Shown here one piece after another: positions 58,570 through 64,000 of a stretch of DNA of 64,000 nt. Both the position numbers and the translations under genes were made by a program. Under the pieces are notes generated by a model, which searched no databases, was not told the origin of the DNA, and worked only from the letters and a program-made list of their open reading frames with translations. The stretch lies in the NCBI GenBank assembly GCA_022702705.1, contig CM040428.1, forward strand, positions 100,203,805 through 100,267,804. The letters are read 5' to 3'. The DNA comes from Papilionanthe hookeriana x Papilionanthe teres (lineage: Eukaryota; Streptophyta; Magnoliopsida; Asparagales; Orchidaceae). Numbering within the stretch: position 1 is the first letter of the stretch; the number at the start of each line of letters is the position of its first letter.

Positions 58570-60122
58570 ATGTGTAGTTCAGGTTCTGAAGGACTTGTGC
58601 ATTACGATTCTGAATTAGAAAAAACTATCAGAAAAATTTAAAAAATTAAAAATACAGAAAAAGATAAAAATATTCAAGAAATGGCAAATCATCAAAATCA
58701 AAATGTTTGCATCCATTAAAAATTAAGACCTTTAAGAGATTATGTTAACCCTATAGTAGATGAACTTCGTGGTAGTATTCAAAACTCTGCTGTAGCTGCT
58801 AATTCTTTTGAGCATAAACCAGCTATTATCCAAATGGTATCAAATAATCAGTTTGAGGGAGCAACAACTGAAGATCCTAATTTGCATCTTGCTAATTTTC
58901 TAGAGTTGTGTGCTACTTTTAAATATGATGGTGTTTCGGATGATGCTATTTGACTTAGACTTCTTCCTTTCTCACTAAGGGATAAAGCTAAAATGTGGTT
59001 ACATTCGTTAGCACCTAGATCAAATAGAACTTGGGGTGAACTGTCACAAAAATTCCTTGCTAAATATTTTCCACCATCTAAGATTGCTAAGTTGAGAAAC
59101 GATATAACATCTTTTTTGTCAATTTGAAGGGGAATCAATATATGAAGCATGGGAAGGATTTAAAGATCTCCTCAGGAAATGTCCACATCATGCAATACCA
59201 GATTGGTTAATAATTCAAACTTTTTATAATGGATTAATTGGATCTCTTAGATCAATCATCGATGCCGTTACTTGGTGGATCATTAATGTCTAAACCATTT
59301 TTCGATTCTTATGCTTTAATTGAAGAAATGGCTACTTAATAATTTTCAATGGCCTTCTGAAAGGTTAAATCCTAAAAAGGTAGCCAGTGTTTATGAAAAT
59401 GATGCTTTTACAATGTTAACAAATCAAGTTGCTGTTGTATGAAGGAAGATAGACGAATTTGGGATGAATTTTTCTCCGCCAAATCTCATGATTGAAGAAA
59501 ATTCATTAGGCTAAATGGTCGATTCTTATTCTTCACCAGAAACTGTGAATGTTATAATCAAACCTAACAACCCATATTCCAATTATTATAACCTAGGTTG
59601 GAAGAATCATCCAAATTTTAACTGGAATAACAATAATCAGGGTGGTGTTAATCAACAATGGGGGAACACCCAAGTAAACCCATTGGGGAATCAGAACAAC
59701 CAAGGTAATAATAATAATAGATTAACTTATCCTTTATGTTATAACAATGCTTTACAATTTAAGGAAAAGAAGTTGTCTATGGAAGAAGTAGTATCACATA
59801 TGGGAAATCAATTACAAATTCAAGGAGCAACCATCAGAAATATTGAAAATCAATTGGGACAAATTGCAAATGCCTTAAGTAATAAATCCCAAGGAATGCT
59901 TCCAAGTAATATCGAAGTGAATCCAAGAGAAAAGAATAAAGAACAAGTGAAAGCAATTCAACTGAGAAGTGGAAAAGAATTGGAAGGTAGAGTTCAAAAA
60001 GAGACTGAAGTAGAGAATGAAGAAATTGAAAGACCTAAAGAGGACGCTACAAAAGGTTTTGAAAGACCTATTTCTCTACCTAAGGTCGATTTAGAAAAAC
60101 CACCACCTCCATTTCCTCAGTG
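58570..60122 (+). pseudogene. A3 gag
   Basis: Athila-like capsid protein. From the ATG: SSGSEGLVHYDSELEK, a TAA, EMANHQNQNV, a TAA, LRPLRDYVNP, ANSFEHKPAIIQMVSNNQF, NLHLANFLELCATF, a TGA, LRLLPFSLRDKAKMWL, QKFLAKYFPPSKIAKLRND. A frameshift near 59112 moves it to the frame with GESIYEAWEGFKDLL; it returns to the original frame by 59515. 59515-60122 holds NPYSNYYNLGWKNHPNFNW, an Asn/Gln-rich linker, SMEEVVSHMGNQLQIQGATI (coiled-coil-like) and IQLRSGKELEG. No classical zinc knuckle is visible. It is dead through stops, but all blocks are present. Confidence 0.9.
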
Positions 60123-60720
60123 ACTTCGTCAACAAAAGTTGGATAAGCAATTTTCAAAATTCTTGGTGATATTAAAGAAGCTTACCATTAATATTCCATT
60201 TGCTGAAGCCCTATAACAAATTTATGAAGGATATTCTTAATAAAAAGAGGAAGTTTGAAGAAAATGAGACTGTTGCACTTAGTGAGGAGTGCAGTGCAAT
60301 AATTCGAAAAAGCTTCTCGATAAACTTAAAGATCCCGGTAGTTTCACAATTCCATGTGCAATCGGAGAAAGATTTTGTGGAAAAGCTTTATGTGATTTGG
60401 GTGCAAGCATTAACCTTATGCCTCTATCAATATTCGAAAGACCGGGACTAGGAGAAATAACCCTAACTACCTGTAACTCGCAATTAGCGGATCGTTCGAT
60501 CACATATCCTAAAGGAGTTACGAGAAGATGTTTTGGTAAAAGTGAATCAATTTATTTTTCCTGTGGATTTCATTGTGTTAGATATGGAGGAAGATAAAGA
60601 GATACCCATAATTTTGGGGAGACCTTTTCTAGCTACGAAGCGAGCCATGATAGATGTGCAAAAAGGGGAATTAACGATGAGGGTTAATGAACAAACAGTT
60701 ACATTTAATATTTCAAAATC
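60123..60720 (+). pseudogene. A3 protease
   Basis: After a stop at 60121 the frame continues LRQQKLDKQFSKFL and the block KFMKDILNKKRKFEENETVALSEE. The protease proper is at 60289-60600, with SFTIPCAIGERFCGKALC and the active site DLGAS at 60394-60408 followed by INLMPLSIF. A one-base insertion near 60515 shifts into the frame of 60533 (VKVNQFIFPVDFIVLD, IPIILGRPFLATKRAMIDV). With that slip corrected by inference, the domain would be complete. Confidence 0.85.
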
Positions 60721-62687
60721 GATGAAATATCCTGCTAGAGGTAAAGAAGATGAGTGTTTTAGGATGGATGTTATCGAATATTTAGGTGAATTTCATTTCA
60801 AATCAACTTATGAAGAGAAAGCTGAAATAGAAGAATTTGAATATAAGCAAGAAGAGGAGTTATTTGATTCTGAAGATTTTCAAGAAGAAGATTTAAAGTA
60901 TGTTCATGAAAGTTTTGAATTGTTGGATATGACTGAAAAAGATAAATCTTATGGTCCATCAATTGAAAAACCTCCTGAACTTGAGTTAAAAATGCTTCAT
61001 GATCATTTGAAGTATGTTTTTCTAGGTGAATCCTTAACCTTGCCTGTTATAATTTCCTCTCAATTAACTGAAAAAGAAGAAGAGAGTTTGCTTGCAATTT
61101 TGAAGAAGCATAAGAAAGCCTTTGGATGGACTATTTCTGATATTAAAGGAATCAGTCCTTCAATCTGTATGCACAGAATTCTTATTGAAGATCATTGCAA
61201 ACAGCGGGCTGATCCCCATAGGAGATTAAATCCTATCATGAAAGAAGTTGTTAAGAAAAAAATTTTAAAGTGGTTGGATGCTGGAATTATCTACCCTATT
61301 TCAGATAGTGCATGGGTTTTCCCTATTCATTGCGTTCCTTAGAAAGGAGGAGTAACTGTGACTGTTAATGAAAAGAATGAAATGATACCAATAAGACAAG
61401 TTACAGGATGTCGAATATGCATTGATTACAGAAAATTAAAGCTTGCCTCAAGGAAAGATCATTTTCCACTCCCTTTTCTAGATCAAATGTTGGATAGACT
61501 GGCTGGGCATAAATAATTTTGTTTTCTGGATGGATATACTGGTTACCACCAAATTCAAATTGCTCCTGAGGATCAAGACAAAACTAAGTTTACTAGTCCT
61601 TATGGTACGTTTGCTTTTAGAAGAATGCCCTTTGGTTTATGTAATGCCCCTGCTACATTTCAGAGATGTATGATGGCTATTTTTTGTGATTTAATTGAAA
61701 AAGGGTTTGAAGTTTTTATGGATGACTTTTCAGTGTTTGGAATTTCATTTGAATCATGTATAGAACATCTATCTAAAGTTCTAAAATGCTGTGAAGAAAC
61801 TAATTTGGTCCTTAATTGGGAAAAATTTCAATTTATGGTAGCAGGAGGAATTGTTTTGGGACATCAAATTTCAGAAAAAGGTTTGGAGGTAGATCCTGCA
61901 AAAATTCAAGTTATATCTAATTTACCTTGCCCAACCAATGTAAGGGGAATTAGAAGTTTTTTAGAACATGCTGGATTCTACAGGCATTACATTAAAGACT
62001 TTTCAAAGATTACAAAACCTTTATGCCATTTACTTGAAAAGAATGTAATTTTTAATTTTGATGATGATTGCCATAAAGCCTTTGAAACATTAAATGAAAA
62101 ATTAATTACTGCACCTGTAATAATTTCACCAAATGGGGAAAAAACCTTTTGAATTAATGTGTGATGCTAGTGATTATGCTATTGGTGCGGTTTTGGGTCA
62201 GAAATATGATAAAATTTTCAAAGTAATTTATTATGCTAGTAAAACTCTTAATGAAGCTCAAATTAATTATACCACTATTGAGAAAGAGTTATTAGCTATA
62301 GTATTTTCTTTTGATAAATTTCGATCATATTAAATTGGAACTAAATGTGTTGTGCATACTGATCATTCTGCTATCAAATACTTAATGAAGAAAAATGATG
62401 CAAAGCTGAGACTTATAAGATGGATTCTTCTTTTGCAAGAATTTGATTTTGAGATAGTAGATAGGAAGGGTTTTGATAATCAAATTGCTGATCATTTGTC
62501 GAGGCTCGAAATTGAAAAATCCTTCTGTAATATTGAAGAAATTAATGAACATTTTCCTGATGAAAAATTGTTCACTGTTAAAGAATGGAGTGTTTCGTGG
62601 TATGCAGACATAGTAAACTTTATTGTTAGTAATATTATACTCTATGGTTTGACATATCATGAAAAGAAGAGATTTTAGTCTGATGCT
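60721..62687 (+). pseudogene. A3 reverse transcriptase and RNase H
   Basis: 60721-61342 is the acidic spacer and the N-terminal RT part (AFGWTISDIKGISPSICMHRI, RRLNPIMKEVVKKKILKWL). A TAG at 61340 and a TAA at 61514 interrupt RT, which continues CRICIDYRKLKLASRKDHFP, FCFLDGYTGYHQIQIAPEDQ, FAFRRMPFGLCNAPATFQRC and the catalytic FMDD (61715-61726; Phe instead of Tyr is usual in Athila). The thumb is at 61850-62150. After a frameshift near 62145, RNase H runs 62133-62510: LMCDASDYAIGAVLGQ, NYTTIEKELLAIVF, a TAA, VVHTDHSAIKYL, DNQIADHLSRLE. Confidence 0.9.
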
Positions 62688-63883
62688 AAGACTTATTTTT
62701 TGGATGACCCATTTTTATATAACAAGGAAAGGATCTTATAATTCGAAGATGTGTATCTTTGGAAGAGACTTATAAAATTATAAAATAATGTCATGATTCT
62801 GATTATGGGGGACATTTTGGAAGTGATAAAACTGCATATAGAATATTACAATCAGGATTTTATTGGCCTACAATTTTTAAGGATGTGAATGATTATATTA
62901 AAAATTGTGATAGATGTCAGTGTGTAGGCCATATTTCTATAAGAAATGAGATGCCCCTCAATTATATGTTGGATGTTGAAATATTTGATGTTTTGGGGTT
63001 AGATTTTATGGGACGATTTACACCATCTTTCAGAAATGTTTATATTTTGATAGTAGTAGACTATGTTTCCAAATGGATTGAAGCTATTGCTTTACCTCGA
63101 TGTGATGCTCAAAGTGTTGCAAAGTTTTTAGAAAAGAATATATTTTACAGATTTGGAATACCAAGAGTAATCATAACAGATGGGGGAAGTCATTTTAGAA
63201 ATGTGATTATTAGGAAGTTAGCAAAGAAATATCATATTAATCATCGCATTGCTACTGCTTATCATCCACAGACAAGTGGTTTGGTTGAATTATCCAATCA
63301 AGAAATTAAAAGAATATTAGAAAAAACTGTTAATCCAAATAGAAAGGATTGGTCAATTAAACTGGATTATGCTTTGTGGGCCTATAGGACTGCTTACAAA
63401 ACATTTATAGGAATGTCCCCATATAGGCTGATTTTTGGAGAAGGTTGTCATTTACCTTTTGAACTTGAGCATAAGGCTTATTAGGCTATTAAAGAGTTCA
63501 ATTATAATTTGAAAGATGCTGCTGAAAAAAGAATATTGCAATTGAATGAGCTTGAAGAAATAAGGAATGAATCTTATGAAAATGCTAAGATTTATAAGGA
63601 AAAGATGAAGTTATGGCATGATCGGAAGATTCTTACTAAAAATCTTGTACCAGGACAACAAGTTTTGCTATATAATGCTAGATTTAGAATATTTTATGGA
63701 AAACTTAAGTCCAGGTGGATGGTTCCATTCATTGTGATAATAGTTTATTCTTATGGAGCTGTAGATATTCAAGATCCTAAGACTGGAAAAATATTTAAAG
63801 TTAACGGACATAGACTTAAACAATATTTTTCGATCAATAAATCTAAATCCGATGAGAATTTAATGTTGGGTCACTCGGAATGA
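62688..63883 (+). pseudogene. A3 integrase
   Basis: The zinc-binding domain is readable at 62785-62925 (HDSDYGGHFGSDKT...NCDRCQ). The core at 62885-63484 has the triad Asp in LGLDFMGRF, Asp in IITDGGSHF and Glu in TSGLVELSNQ, all kept, then WAYRTAYKT and SPYRLIFGE. A TAG at 63482 (AYQAIK in relatives, by inference) separates it from the C-terminal domain 63509-63883, with RILQLNELEEIRNESYENA, WHDRKI and PGQQVLLYNARFR, ending in VNGHRLKQYF. Catalytic residues are intact, unlike in G3, but upstream stops disable it. Confidence 0.9.
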
Positions 63884-64000
63884 GTTCGGGTATGTCGGTC
63901 GAAGACGTTAAAACAAGCGCTTTGTGGGAGGCAACCCATATTTATCGGTGTGCTTTGTTTTATGTTTGTTTTGTGTGTTTTGTTTGCTTTGTTTGGTTTG
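63884..64000 (+). other. A3 start of 3' non-coding region
   Basis: Downstream of integrase is the Athila-typical segment AAAACAAGCGCTTTGTGGG followed by AGGCAACCCA, then T/G-rich sequence to the window end. The env-like region, PPT and 3' LTR lie outside. Confidence 0.65.

Noticed and set aside
58848..59150. 100-codon minus-strand ORF
   Set aside because: Shadow of A3 gag, which has clear homology on the plus strand.

Overview
This 64 kb window looks like plant heterochromatin built almost entirely from nested Ty3/gypsy (Metaviridae) LTR retrotransposons. I see no intact host gene, tRNA, rRNA or CRISPR array. Two lineages are interleaved. The first is a very large Tat/Ogre-like element (called G here): tRNA-Arg-type primer site, an extra ORF upstream of gag, a VD(P/L)GAS protease, an extra RNase H domain before integrase, and LTRs of 6.7-7.7 kb. 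The second is an Athila-like element (called A): LTRs of about 1.8-2 kb, TGGCGCCGTTGCC-type primer site, FMDD reverse transcriptase, gag with NPYSNYYN...W-type C-terminus. Together these point to a seed plant. I cannot name the species.

Layout. 1-4770: end of the 3' LTR of G1 (+). 4771-16432: G2 (-): truncated protease, gag, ORF1, leader, PBS and a 6.66 kb 5' LTR; G1 sits inside its pol. 16433-18588: A1 (-): start of gag, PBS and most of its 5' LTR; G2 sits in its gag. 18589-47013: G3 (+), complete with two LTRs of about 7.65 kb and the 5-bp duplication TGCCA; it sits in the A1 LTR, which resumes at 47014-47443. 47444-48700: eroded piece of G4 (+), the oldest host, which received A1 in its LTR and A2 in its gag. 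48701-56641: A2 (-), a gag-protease element lacking RT and integrase. 56642-64000: A3 (+), inserted in the A2 5' LTR: LTR, PBS, gag, protease, RT-RNase H, integrase, running off the window. The insertion order read from the breaks is G4, then A1 and A2, then G2, G3 and A3, then G1.

The most interesting object is G3. Besides the usual gag-pro-RT-RNH-INT set it carries, between integrase and a repeat-rich 3' UTR, a broken copy of a plant ALKBH9/ALKBH10-type 2-oxoglutarate/Fe(II) RNA demethylase domain (35423-36794), on the same strand as pol. G3 also shows features that look like RNA-level control: a 17-nt exact complement of its polypurine tract in the 5' leader (also present in G2), a leader hairpin shared with G2, a 25-26 nt micro-exon-like segment with splice signals in four LTR copies, a U5 hairpin with compensatory changes, and a 32-bp monomer array organised first as trimers and then as tetramers. 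LTR ends in both lineages carry embedded, decayed PBS copies, as if the LTR had grown outward past successive primer sites.

All coding regions here carry stops or frameshifts in this copy, so they are annotated as pseudogenes. Functions given are those of the ancestral, intact families.
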